64,000 nt of DNA, from positions 21,264,571 to 21,328,570 of the forward strand of contig NC_064236.1 in the NCBI RefSeq assembly GCF_023101765.2. The letters are read 5' to 3'. The position numbers and the translations under genes were made by a program. How positions within the stretch are numbered: position 1 is the stretch's first letter; each line of letters opens with the position of its first letter. This document shows positions 33,110 through 44,369 of the stretch, piece after piece. Source of the stretch: Spodoptera frugiperda. Its lineage: Eukaryota > Arthropoda > Insecta > Lepidoptera > Noctuidae. The notes below the pieces were generated by a model. The model was not told the origin of the DNA. It saw nothing but the letters and a program-made list of their open reading frames with translations, and ran no database searches.

Positions 33110-34140
33110 CTACTAAATAATATAGGACTAGCTTTTGCCCGCGACTTACTCCGCGTGGAATGGTTTTCGGACAAAAAAGTATCTAGATATCTGTACTGTA
33201 TTGATTTATAAGATTCGTTTTTTATTGAATCGGTAATAAAATAAATCTTTTTTTATTTATAGATGTGTGGATTTGATAACGTAAGAGTAGACAAATATAA
33301 TCAGAAAGCTCCAAACTGCTAAGCTATCGGGAGTTACGCGTGTTATTGTTTCTATAAAGAACATACAGACAGACAGACAAACAGAGAGACAAACATTTTA
33401 CTGATTGTATTTTTGGCATTAGTATCAACCACTAATCATTAATCACTCCCTGATAGTTCTTTTTTAAATTGTATATTTCATGTAAGAATGGACTTCCCTA
33501 CATATTTATTATAATAGATAGATATATAAAATATATTCATTTCATAGCTATTGAAAAATGGGTGCTACATTATATCACAAGTCACAACAATATATGTGTA
33601 TCTCTTTTTACCCCATCAGAGATTAATAATAAGAATAATATAAAAACACACACATATGTCTAATGGCTATGTAATAATAAAAATGTTAGATTTTCATAAT
33701 AAATTACTGTTTATTTATTTATCAGGAGACAAAAAACAGTTACTTGTTAAATATTAACACATTGAATTATAAAATAAATTGACAAACATAATTATAATCC
33801 ACACCATTGTCCACGGATTGACATTTAAGAAATAAAAATACTTAGTTATAAGGAATGAACAGAAGCATAATGATGATGTTAAGGAGATTGCTGTGATAGG
33901 ATAGTTTTGGCCAGATATTTAAATTTATTACTAGAAAGTGAAAATATATCCAAGTCCATGAAGCATGTGTTATTGTGGAACATAACTGGTGGAATGTCAC
34001 TGCTTTTTTATTTATTCGCTAGCACCTGCCTTTCTTTTTACTAACGGTATGGTTAGAAATACATACATAATTACATACCTCATAAGTTAAGTGGTCAAAA
34101 GTGTGACCGCCAAGCTTAGACCCTCAAATTTCACATTTGG
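33110..34140. other. AT-rich gene-free stretch
   Basis: Starts with a Lepidoptera-type repeat (ggactagcttttgcccgcga), then AT-rich sequence with no exon seen. Confidence 0.4.
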
Positions 34141-34154
34141 TTCTGCCAAAAAAA

Positions 34155-34316
34155 ACGTTGCCCCACACTAGTATTTTCTCCTGTGTCGTGGGTGCGTTTA
34201 CAAACATACAAGTTCACATACACATGACACCCAGACCCGAAACAACAATTTGTGGATCACACAAAGAGTTGCGGCAGCCAGTTGCCCAGCCACCGCACCA
34301 ACCAAAAGTTAATCAT
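34155..34316 (-). mobile_element. SINE type 2, head damaged
   Basis: Reverse of 1816-2016; the head part is present (gccagttgcccagccaccgc) but the B box is deleted. Confidence 0.7.
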
Positions 34317-34771
34317 TTTGAGGCTCAATAACACAGAATTCATTACATAACTAGTAAACGCCTGTATTGTAATAAAATATGCATCTCTGGCAACCCTTTG
34401 TAAATGATACAACATTTTTATTAGTATCTCAGTTTGGCGCATAGTAGTTTCATGCGAGACTGCGCGGCGACCTCGTAAAAGTACATCACCGTAATGCAGT
34501 GCATTCACACCTTATCCCAGGCTTGGCACGACCCCCGTATGAATAGAGAGATGCTATACAACATATGTTGTATGTATGTAGTGTCGTATGAAGGGTACGT
34601 TTAGCGTTACGCTAGCCGCCTGTCGCGCCGTCTACGGTGCTCCATCCCATGCAACACGCTCACTATAATTACGAGAAACGCTACTATGTTTACCCCCAGG
34701 TACGCACAGCAGGTATTTTCACCATCAAACCACCCGAAGGCATTAGTAGTACAGTGACATAAAAAATATTT

Positions 34772-35168
34772 ATACAGGGTGACTTTGTATTCCTGCCGGC
34801 AGACGATAATACAACAAATTTCCTACAAAATTAGCCCTTGTCAAGTAATCTAGTTTTCGATTGACCAAATTAGTGGCACAAAACAAAACTTGATAAGAAT
34901 TTATGTACTTGCTTTTTGAAAAAGAATGATATTTCTGCCATTATTAGTATTAATAAATGATTAGTGCTGTATAATAACCATACATGCCATAAAAACTAAA
35001 ACAATTTAAATCAAACCAGTATTTTTTTTATTTATTGATGTGTTTGTAGTCAATTCGGGGTTTTTTACAAAAACCGAAAATTTTGAATATCTCAGAAACT
35101 AGCCACTTTCAGACCAGAGACCTCAGAGCTAATTTTGTAGCTTGTTGTATTATCACCTCCCGAGATAT
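34772..35168. mobile_element. Inverted-repeat DNA element, about 0.4 kb
   Basis: Left end cagacgataatacaacaaat against right end attgtattatcacctcccga (approximate inverted repeats), centre matching 8640-8830 in reverse. No frame. Confidence 0.6.
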
Positions 35169-35174
35169 TTTATA

Positions 35175-36030
35175 TAAATATCAATAAAATATTTACGCAC
35201 TCTTTTTATCATACCTCAATCCCAAACGTCAAAAACTTTCATTTAAATCACAACATATTTTTTTTTTTATACAGAGGAACAGGGTCATATTTTGAATTAA
35301 GTCATTTTTACAGTGCCTTCTAGCGCCTCATAGCAGAACTGCAAATTAAGCGCCATCTGGTGTCGGGTAGAAGTACTAATGCTGTGGAAATTATGAGAAA
35401 TTGGCTCAAAAATCGTGTAAAACTTAAATCACAGTATATGCACAGCTTCATAAAAAATTACCGAACACTTTTGTATTGTCTATCAGTGAAAAAAATCATA
35501 TTTTGTGAGTTCTAAAACTTTTAGTTTGCCTTTTTTGTCGGTAGATGGCGTAAGCTGCTCATTGGTTGCGCGTCGCAGCCTTGATCTGGTTTCAGGGTTT
35601 TCAGGCGTGACCGTTTATTATGTATATACATTATGTAATGGGTCAGCTCCACCCTCCAGCTGAAATAGTGAGATCAGTAACGAAAGGGAGGGCGATATAC
35701 TCTGCAGCGTAACATGCCGAGTGGCCACGAGGTCTGGTGCTATCTCTGTTACTTCGCTACATCCGTCCCTTTCAAGTTCGTGTGACCTCGGAATGATGCA
35801 CGTGTCGTTAAGTTCACCAACTTTGATACAAGTTCTGCATAACAAAAGCAACGTGCATCGCGAGTGCAGAAACTTGTTTTCAACTTTTTTGTTTTTGCAC
35901 TTCTAACGGATTTTAAAACTGAATTATGTTCTTTTATACTTAAAACTATGAATTACGGTGAAAAATAGGATGTGTACTTATAATTGGCTGCAAATTTAGC
36001 ACAATTTCTCCCCGAATGTCTGAAAGAAAA
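35175..36030. other. Unassigned stretch
   Basis: Old repeat-like sequence (tagcgcctcatagcagaact). The frame at 35618-35851 on the minus strand has no recognisable domain. Confidence 0.3.
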
Positions 36031-36034
36031 TATA

Positions 36035-36062
36035 GCTCACGTGATAATAATATCACGTGAGC
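36035..36062. promoter_or_regulatory. Perfect palindrome with two CACGTG boxes
   Basis: gctcacgtgata, four bases, tatcacgtgagc: a 12-bp perfect inverted repeat holding two canonical E-boxes 17 bases apart. Binding is not shown. Confidence 0.5.
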
Positions 36063-36374
36063 GTACGCATTTTCATTATTTCAGGGTTTGTAAGAAAACA
36101 TTGGAGCATTTTGATTAATATTTTTAAAACTTTCATCGCACTTGCTGTGTAGTTATATTCAGTTTTGGGAAGGATGTGAGGTGTACATCACTAAGTAATG
36201 CCATCTCGCTATGAGATAGGCAGAAATGCTTTCATCTTGTAGGTACTACGCTGTAATGTACAGCAATAATGCTAAGTTTTGGTACTACCTCATAACTGAT
36301 TTTTTTTTGTCAAACGGGGTAGAGACTAAACTGGCACAATCAATAGGATTGAAACCAAGGGTTCATGTTTGGTG

Positions 36375-36412
36375 ACCAAGTTTGTGACCAACGGGATGGT
36401 CACAAACTTGGT
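36375..36412. repeat. 16-bp perfect hairpin
   Basis: accaagtttgtgacca, six-base loop acggga, then the exact reverse complement ending 36412. Confidence 0.85.
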
Positions 36413-36445
36413 AGTAGCCTTTATAATATTAGTTTACAGAAATAC

Positions 36446-36740
36446 CTCGTTGACTGCCTCGTTGGTCGAGTGGTCGCAAGTGCGACTGCCGAACAAGGGG
36501 TCTCGGGTTCGATTCCCGGGTCGGGCAAAGTATTACTGGGCTTTTTTCGGATTTTCGAAAATTTCTCGGTAGTAGCACGGAGTCTGGAATTGTGTCCAGG
36601 ATATGGCAATAGGCTCACCCCCTATTACATGGGACTTATAACACAAATGGTGAAAAGTGGGTGTACATTGTATAGCGGCATTACGTGCCGTAATGTGCAC
36701 CTCTGCCTACCCCTTCGGAGATAAAAGGCGTCAAGTTGTA
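36446..36740 (+). mobile_element. Full-length tRNA-headed SINE, type 1
   Basis: Head with A-box-like tggtcgagtggtcgc and perfect B box ggttcgattcc, body, and end cctctgccta. Flanked by the 13-bp target duplication tttacagaaatac at 36433-36445 and 36741-36753. Confidence 0.88.
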
Positions 36741-36952
36741 TTTACAGAAATACAATTTCTTTTTTCAATAACTGCTATGCTGTCATATTCCATTTTACAC
36801 GAACCTCCTTGTGACACCTACAGGCAAGTAAGGGGTCAGTTTAAGTCACGCCTAGGAATTTTAACTAAGACCCGGTTCAGGGTTTGATGTTGAAATCGGC
36901 AATTATAGTCGGAGACACAGGCAAAGCAATATTTTCTTTGTTTTTAAAAAAC

Positions 36953-37150
36953 CTTTGTCCCACACTAGGATTTCCTCCTGGGTCGTGGGTGCGTTTACAA
37001 GCATACACTTTCACATACACTATACAAGACACCCAGACCAGGAACAACAATCTGTGGATCACACAAACAGTTGTTCCGTGAAGGAATCGAACCCGCGACA
37101 TGTTCCACGGCAGCCAGTTGCCCAGCCACCGCGCCGACCGTGCAGTTCCA
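36953..37150 (-). mobile_element. Near-full SINE, type 2
   Basis: Reverse strand with B box (ggaatcgaacccgcgac) and head (gccagttgcccagccaccgc), body as in 1816-2016. Confidence 0.75.
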
Positions 37151-37224
37151 TGAAGCACATCCGTAAGGTGCGATAATTATGAAACTACTAGCAGTTACCC
37201 GCGACTTCATTCGCGTAGAATAAT

Positions 37225-37425
37225 GACTTGTGGCAAAGGAGGATGCCAGAGTTTCTATGAAATCTGTTCCCACTTCCAATTGCTATGTGAGATACATCAT
37301 TGGATAGGTAATATTGAGCTGAATAAAAGTTACTATGGCGCCAAGTTCCAAATCTTAGTCCGTTCAGAGTTAATCTTCATTAAACATTGTAGTTTTGGTA
37401 GTCTTATCAGTAGCCAAGTAAATGA
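37225..37425 (+). repeat. Direct repeat, copy 1
   Basis: From catcattggataggtaatat to tcagtagccaagtaa; 37330-37425 is nearly identical to 40137-40228. Confidence 0.75.
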
Positions 37426-37487
37426 TTATGATTACACATTATTTACAACTGAAAAATACCTAAAAAGGAATAAAAACTAACTTAAAA

Positions 37488-37889
37488 CTAAAATAAAGAA
37501 AAAAATGATATATACTCATTAGGCGTCGAAGTACTCGTCCGCATGGATCCCAGAAGACTGGCCGCATTGCCACGTTGAATGGCAATGTTTATCTTCTGAC
37601 CGAAGAAATAGCCAGCCTTCTGGTCACGCGTAGAGTCGAATAGCTTATGTCCAATCTCTTTAAATACAAAATGTGCCAGGACCCCATGGCACGGCTCAAA
37701 ACAATAGTTACTAACTAGGTTTGAATATTTACGCCGCTTGAGGTCCTCTGCCGCGAAAGCAGCCGCACCAGCGCATGCAGCGGTACTTAGAAGATGAGAT
37801 GGCGCAAGGGTGTCTACACACGTAGCGTCCCTCACCAAAGGCCTACCCGTCTTCCAAGGCAGCAACGACATACCATCTGGTGTTGTCAC
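37488..37889 (-). pseudogene. Repeat-associated invertebrate ORF fragment
   Basis: The frame begins MTTPDGMSLLPWKTGRPLV then RDATCVDTLAPSHLL and ends with GQKINIAIQRGNAASLLG. I recall near-identical text (PDGxxLVPWxxGRxLVWDxTCVDTLAPSH) in many multi-copy invertebrate ORFs, probably retroelement-derived. The 133-codon frame is open but lacks a clear start context. Confidence 0.45.
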
Positions 37890-38106
37890 ACAATGTTTAT
37901 AATTGTGATTTGAACATTTGTACCAATTTTCAGGAATATGTCGTGGGTCAAATGTCTAATTTGACCGGACTATACATATAAAGTAGTGTCTGTATGTTAG
38001 TCCGTTTTACACGGCAGAATGGAGTTAGAAATATGACGTGATTTTTTTTCAATTTTCATTCAAAAAATAAAAAAAAAACACTCCAACCTTTTGGTGGAGT
38101 GTAATA

Positions 38107-39061
38107 GGGGGAAGTCCCGTAACGCCGGACGGCACCTAGCGCCGGACACTCGTACTATTCAAGCGAGTATAAAGCAGTTCAATTCAAAATACAAGCGAAA
38201 GGGTCGCGGGGGGCACACAGGTACAGGATCACGCGCCAGGTCTCGCCAGGGACGCACACGGCCGCGGCTGGAGTAACTGTTTGCTGTTTTAGGCGTGAAA
38301 ACACGGCGTCACCTAAATATCAATGTAAGTAATTCTAGTATATTTATGCATTTACATATGAGTTGTATTCAAAGATAAAAGCAGTACTCGATTGTTGTCC
38401 GTAAAATGGTAGAATATTATTAGATCTTTTAAACAATTTTAGTAGATACCACCTAATGAACGAACATGTGTGTCCCTTAGCGCCGGACACTAAGTCGTCC
38501 CTTAATGCCGGACAGTAAACATATCGATATTTCTTGTAAGAAATGACGTATTTTATTCGAATTATTTAATTTTATTTTAGAGTATAGAAGAAAGAACATA
38601 ATTAAAATGAAAGAGAAGAAAAAGAAAGGATCCTGGGAGCCACAGGGCTTACAAACTGCTATTGATAACAATTTGCGTAGTTTGCTTAGAAGACACTGAC
38701 GAAGACTGGATCCAGTGCTCATCCTGTCGGGGATGGATACATGAAGCTTGTGAAGACATTCCAGAGTGTGGAGATGGCTACATATGTGATCGATGTAGGT
38801 TATTTTGTAATTTTCCGGTGTTAGGGGTATGGCACAATATCCGTCCGGTACTAGGTGCCACTTTTTAAAATTATGATTTTTGTTAACAAAGTTTGATTGA
38901 TGGTATTTATTATTTTTTAGCAGGGGGTTGCATTTTTGTTAATTTAATTTGATTTCTAACTTTGTTATCTAATATAAGTCATAATTTAATAAACATTCCT
39001 AAAATAGTTTTTGTTTTATTTATAAATAACCTTAGGTGTCCGCCACTAGGGGACTTCCCCC
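38107..39061 (+). mobile_element. Pogo/Tigger-like deletion derivative with TA duplication
   Basis: Ends gggggaagtccc and gggacttccccc in inverted orientation (24-base ends with mismatches), flanked by TA at 38105-38106 and 39062-39063. Inside: a frame with SKYKRKGRGG, a segment KKKGSWEPQGLQTAIDNN like the psq/pogo N-terminal helix-turn-helix, and then directly a PHD finger. The DDE core is deleted. Several copies of cgccggac-type boxes lie near the left end. Confidence 0.65.
38662..38868 (+). pseudogene. PHD zinc finger remnant of a pogo-like transposase
   Basis: CVVC, ten residues, CSSC, HEAC, then CDRC: a complete C4HC3 PHD pattern (Cys-x2-Cys-x10-Cys-x2-Cys-x4-His-x2-Cys-x13-Cys-x2-Cys). 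Such fingers end pogo/jerky-type transposases in insects. The frame runs on to 38868. Confidence 0.65.
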
Positions 39062-39069
39062 TACGTCCA

Positions 39070-40050
39070 CTTTTTGTCTCATTTAACCCCTAAAATGTCG
39101 GGTGGAAGATTGTATGGATCTTTTCTCAATTTTCAAGGTAGAAAGCTAAAAAATGGTACAATATTGTGCACCATTTCTTACTTTTTTTTTGTAATCCTGC
39201 CCGTACCTCTTAATAGTGCGCGAGCAAAGCCGCGGGCAGAACTTAGTCCACGAATAAAATATTCGGTTAACTTGAATTCGTACTATTTCTTTAAAATCCC
39301 CGATCCTTGATGAAAAAAAATAATGCACAATATTTTCTTTAGTCACGAATAGTCCTACTTTGAACATTGCGGAATGCTCCATACAAACTTCCACCCCGCA
39401 TATCACAAAAGTGGGGGGTTAGATGTGTACAAAAAGTAGCCTATGACTCCTTCTACCCCTTCAACTATCGCCATTTTATAAAATCACGTTAATTCGTTGC
39501 TCCGTTTTGCCGTGAAAGACAGACAAATAAACAGACACACACACTTGCACATTTATATAATAAGTATGGATATATGTTTTTAAAGTGACATGGTCACTAA
39601 CACTAGTATTAGAACTCGAAACTGGATATTTACCATGTTTTTCTATTATTTATGAGTTTCCCATATTTCGGCACTGTTGCAAGCGCTATGATCACGGATG
39701 AACTGGAGTAAATGCGGGTGGATGTTTAAGAGCAGACAAATCGGTCTACCCTCTTTCTCGTTCATACGTGCAATTGGTACATGCCTAACTTCGGCTTGTC
39801 ACTACAGCTGAGCTACGACCGGCCCCAACCTATTTGGGAATATGCCAAGAGTAATAAAGATGGAAATAGTACTATCTCATTCCTGTTAATTTTCTAAGTC
39901 TATTTAGGGTAATATGTAACATATAATTTACATTTTAAAGCCCGTAAGCCAAAGAATTTAAATGCTAAACCTGGTGTATCTTTGTAATGGAATCGGCGAT
40001 CAACACCACTCATGGACATACATATATGGTCACCCACTACACCAGTGGAG
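39070..40050. other. Repeat remnants without gene
   Basis: 39215 (gcgcgagcaaagccgcgggc) and 39660-39840 (actacagctgagctacgacc) look like old interspersed repeats. No exon seen. Confidence 0.4.
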
Positions 40051-40054
40051 TTCC

Positions 40055-40350
40055 AAAGGAGGATGCAAATCCTGGTCCCACCTTCCATTAGCCATGTGTG
40101 TTACATCACTGGATAGGTAATTTTAAGCTGAATAAAAGTTACTATGGCGCCAAGTTCCAAATCTTAGTCCGTTCAGAGTTAATCTTCATTAAACATTGTA
40201 GTTTTGGTAGTCTTATCAGTAGCCAAGTAATGCTACTTTTACGTTATAATAAACGTAAAAGTAAAATAATTAAAATAAACGTAAAACTAAAACACATAAC
40301 AGTTGGAAGTAGGACTAGATTTCATAGAAATTCTGGCATCCTTCTTTGTT
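40055..40350 (+). repeat. Direct repeat, copy 2, with an inverted tail
   Basis: 40055-40228 repeats 37240-37425; 40300-40350 is the reverse of 37225-37275 (ttctggcatccttctttg). A small palindrome (acttttacgtt, aacgtaaaagt) lies between. Confidence 0.65.
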
Positions 40351-40796
40351 CCCGTCTTTTTAAGAAGGAGCGTGTTATACTTAAAGTGTCAAGTACAAAG
40401 AATTAACAGAGCAGTACAGTTACACTCACTGGTAAACGTAAGCGTTTTAAATTGTGGTCTCTAATTTGCCAGCCCAGAGGAGTAATTATGGCAAACTCTC
40501 TTATGTAGAGGATCTTATGAAAAAAATAGTCAGAGGACGATAACGATAACCAGTATTCTATTTTTAGCAACCTTCTGAGCTGTTATTACCTAAAATGGGG
40601 CATTTGCCATATTATGTGGGCTTTTGTCTTAATCTGCAAACACTAAATCTGTGTCTCAATCTCTGACTTTTTAGGTTTTGTTACTTTTGTTACTGCTTCA
40701 TTTTTCGTCTTTCCACCACCACAATAGTTATAGTGTGTTGCCTGTTAGTTACTAAGTCATTCGGTCACTCGTTGTAATAGCAGCGGTAAGTCCCCT

Positions 40797-41455
40797 CTTT
40801 GAGGAGTGGCTAGAGAGGCGTCACGGCGTCCTCACCTACCGCTTGACGCAGGTGCTTACTGGACACGGAAGTTTCGGTAGGTACCTGTTTCAGATTCGGC
40901 GGGAGGAAACGCCCGGGTGTCGTCATTGCGAGGACCACCCGGAGGACACGGTGGAGCATACAGTAGCGGTGTGCCGTGCATGGGCTGAGCACCGCCGTGT
41001 CCTTAGGGATGTGATCGGCGACGGTGACCTCTCGCGTTTGGCTCTGGTTCAAGCCATGGTGCGTAGCGAGGGAGAATGGGATGCCGTCTCCTCCTTCTGC
41101 GAAGCAGTCATACTAGCCAAGGAGGAGGCGGTGTGCGTGAGAGAACGATCCTCCTCACGCCCCAGCCGCCGTAGAAGACACTCCGGGCATCGGGGATCGC
41201 GCGACGATCTCCGGCCACCGTAAGTGCGGGTCTGCGGACGGCGAGCAAGGGCAGCTCGCCGCCCGACCAGATCCAAGCCCGAGCGTACGGCGCGTCGCGT
41301 TCCGTGCGCGCCTCAAAGAGCCAGACCACCACAGATGGGGCCCAGTAGGGCTGATGCCCGATCCGGAGCTGCGGACAACGTAACAGGTTACCGGGGCTCC
41401 GGCTCAAAGGCGGGAGAAGTCATTGGATGATATTCCCCCTCAAAAAAAGGGTAAC
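40797..41455 (+). mobile_element. 3' end of an R1-clade retrotransposon
   Basis: The frame reads FEEWLERRHGVLTYRLTQVL then GHGSFGRYLFQI and CRHCEDHPEDTVEHTVAVC, the C-terminal Cys-Cys-His-Cys motif after the RT in R1-clade proteins, then an Arg/Ser-rich end at 41220. 3' UTR and A run follow to 41455. Confidence 0.82.
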
Positions 41456-41459
41456 TCAG

Positions 41460-43840
41460 ACACTTCGTCATATATGGTATATTATTGGGAATAAACGGGA
41501 TTTTATGCGCGTACAAAATTACGGAGCAAGAGCTATCTCAAGGACGAACTAAGTGAGCGAGTGATCGAGTTACTGAGTTTCGAAATTCCTCTACGACTCT
41601 CTTTCTTATTTCCTCTCAACTCTTCAATGTTCTTAAAGCTTGTTTAGTATTTAATTTATATGAGAATTAAACTTTCCGCTTAGAGTCCGCTAAAGTAAAG
41701 TTGATGTAAATTAAGTTAATTATGGTAAATGAGTACCATATTTCCGTCCTTTCTAGATTTTGTTAGACCTGGGAATCGAACGCAGAAACTAACAAGAAGA
41801 AGCAAGTTGTTATTTTTTGTTTGTTTTATTTCTTACAATACCCACCAAATACTTACTGCAAGAGTGAAAGCATCCACTGGACCACGATAAGTGAAGAAGG
41901 AATCCAGAAGTACACGAACAACCATTCTTTTGTTATAAATTTCTTGAGACATACTAAATTAATTATTATGTTATCGGCTAATTCTAATAAACTAGTCGAG
42001 TTCCTCGTCGAACAGTTATATGACTATACCAATAACATAATAATTAACACCATTCTTATTTGAAAAGAAGAAAAATATTTGTATTACACATAGGTACATT
42101 TCTTTGTAATCCGTTTAGATTACCAGTTAGCACACTGCTCTACTGACATATTTAGCCTGACTCGAGAATCGAACCCGAGACCTAATTCTCTAGTTCCCCT
42201 TACAACCAGCTGGAATAATAAGTTGAAGTCAAGAACATTATTTAGTCTATCTAGGTCACAAAGCGCTTTCATTTAGTAAAATTACGAAACTATTTCATCT
42301 AGTTTGATAGACCAACATAAAGTGGAACAGTTCAGGTCAAGTTCGTAGAGACGGACCAATCAGCGCAGAGTACGAGAGAATCTCCTGTTGGAACAGAACA
42401 ACAGGTGTACCCCAACAGGTTTGATGGATGGCTCCGTTAAATTTATATCTCTACGTAAATAATACCTACATCCTCTTCATCAGAAAAATTTACTGAAAGT
42501 ATTTTGCTTAATATTGTGAAGTATTCTTATATCTTCTGTATAAGTGCTTAGGTAAGTGTCAGATGATTCAATGATTGAGTCGAGTAAACTGTTTTATCGT
42601 GGCAGTTGTATGCTAATAGTCTCCTCTTACATGGGACTTATCACAAACCTCTTTAGTCGTCTGTGTTGGGTAAGAAAAATCTATGGCAAAGGTCTGCCCT
42701 GCTTACAATCCTTCTGAAGTAGTAGTTTTGTTCTGTTTTTAGATTTGGAAGGTAGGTTGTGGATTGTAGTCTTATTGGTAAGAGCTGATGGTCATGTATG
42801 TTATATAGGTTAAAGGAATTTAGACCTTAATTCTTCTTCGGTTCAAGTGTTATCTGAAAGATTCGTTTTTGCAGTGTGAGAAGTATGGTATGGTCTGGAA
42901 ACCACAGCTGACTTGTCTACTTTGAGGTCCGTCACAAAGATGAAGAACACTTTTAACGTCCATTTTTTGTGTGATGGTTGTGTGATTTCGGGTTAATTAT
43001 GTACTAGTTTTAGGGAGATGAAAGGAAACCACAGAAATATTTTTTTTTGTATATTTTTAATGTTTTTATAACAAGTAGTTCCAATAAAATTTTACAAGTT
43101 TATTTTGTACAAGTTCGGAGTATCCTCCTTTTATTGAAACTCAAACGCATCAGATATTTAATAGTGGCATAAATTGCGGAGAGTGCTTTTTAGAAAGTAA
43201 CAGGGCATATACTAGCGTTCGTTGATCTGTACGTCCGTACGTCGATCGTCGCCACGAGACAGAACCACCTACTTTACACACACACTTCGTGCGGTCGGCG
43301 CCCATTACATTACAACCAACTCGACATGTGCTCCAGTTCGTCACTCTACTACAGACACTTACATCGATATAAAAAAATTCACTATCACTCTACATCTTCT
43401 AACGCGGTATTGGTTCGAGAGCAGTATCAACATACCAATAACACTAAACGAAACGTCCGTCGCGCAATAACATACTATACTTGTAGCTGACAATATCTGC
43501 AGTAAAATGAGAAACTCACAAAAGAGTCATTAGCAACTGGACATCTCTAGTACTTTCTGTGTTCCCATCAAATCAATCCGATACTATCGACCCCTTAACA
43601 ATTAATAATATCTCGTGTAGATGATAATAATATAATGTATATAACCAACTTTAAAAAATCAATTCCAAAAACAATCATATCCTGTTATATAACTCTGTTC
43701 CGAATCGAGTTGCTAACCACTCTTTTACATTGTACAAAATATCTAAAAGTACCTACGGACGAAATCTTTGTAACTGCATACTATTCCATCGCTTTACTGT
43801 TTGTACTGCAACCCCGGCGTAATGTATTTCATACAAAATT
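41460..43840. other. Mostly unexplained AT-rich stretch
   Basis: Two SINE type 1 B-box fragments in reverse (41757-41785 and 42152-42190). Otherwise no exon or repeat I can name. Confidence 0.4.
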
Positions 43841-43848
43841 ACAGGAGA

Positions 43849-44366
43849 GATTCATCAACTCGTCTCACATGCCTACGGCCTATTTGGGACAACTTGCAGA
43901 ATATTTAAATATATATTATTTTCATTCTGCAACTCGTCCCACATCACTTTTTGGGTGGGGTTTTAAGCTTTATAAACGTTTGGTACAGTCAGTTAGACAA
44001 TATAATTTTAATATTATTTTATAGTTTATATTTAATTTCATTTTGTTCATAGATTGTTCTGTAAAATACTAACGAGTACTATTACACAAAGTGGTTTTAT
44101 TAGTAGTAACATCAAGTTCTCGATGTTCGCATTTACAAGCGATTATCTAAAGAAAACAAACCGCCACTCTAACAAATACATATATTTCAAAAGGTCTATT
44201 CATCATAATCATACAATAATCTGACCTTCAATGTTTTAATTAGTATTGTACCTTTCTCAATTAGAAAGTAACGTGTGACGAATTACAGAATGAAAATAAT
44301 ATATATTTTGATTTTTTGCAAGTCGTTCTGAATGGGTCGTAGGCATGTGGGACGTGTTGATGAATC
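43849..44366. repeat. 53-bp inverted repeat pair
   Basis: 43849-43901 and 44314-44366 are diverged reverse complements (gattcatcaactcgtctcac against gtgggacgtgttgatgaatc). A third short copy is near 43927. The frame 43635-44024 crosses the left arm and is not convincing as a gene. Confidence 0.55.
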
Positions 44367-44369
44367 ACA

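Noticed and set aside
36446..36530. Possible tRNA gene with perfect B box
   Set aside because: Flanked by target duplications and followed by a SINE body; no complete cloverleaf.
37225..40228. LTR retrotransposon bounded by the direct repeats
   Set aside because: No TG...CA ends, primer-binding site, gag or pol between them; the copies are partial and of different length.
41049..41407. Minus-strand frames opposite the R1 end
   Set aside because: Shadows of the plus-strand R1 C-terminal frame in GC-rich sequence.
43635..44024. 129-codon plus-strand frame
   Set aside because: No domain, crosses a diverged inverted repeat, and composition is that of AT-rich non-coding DNA.
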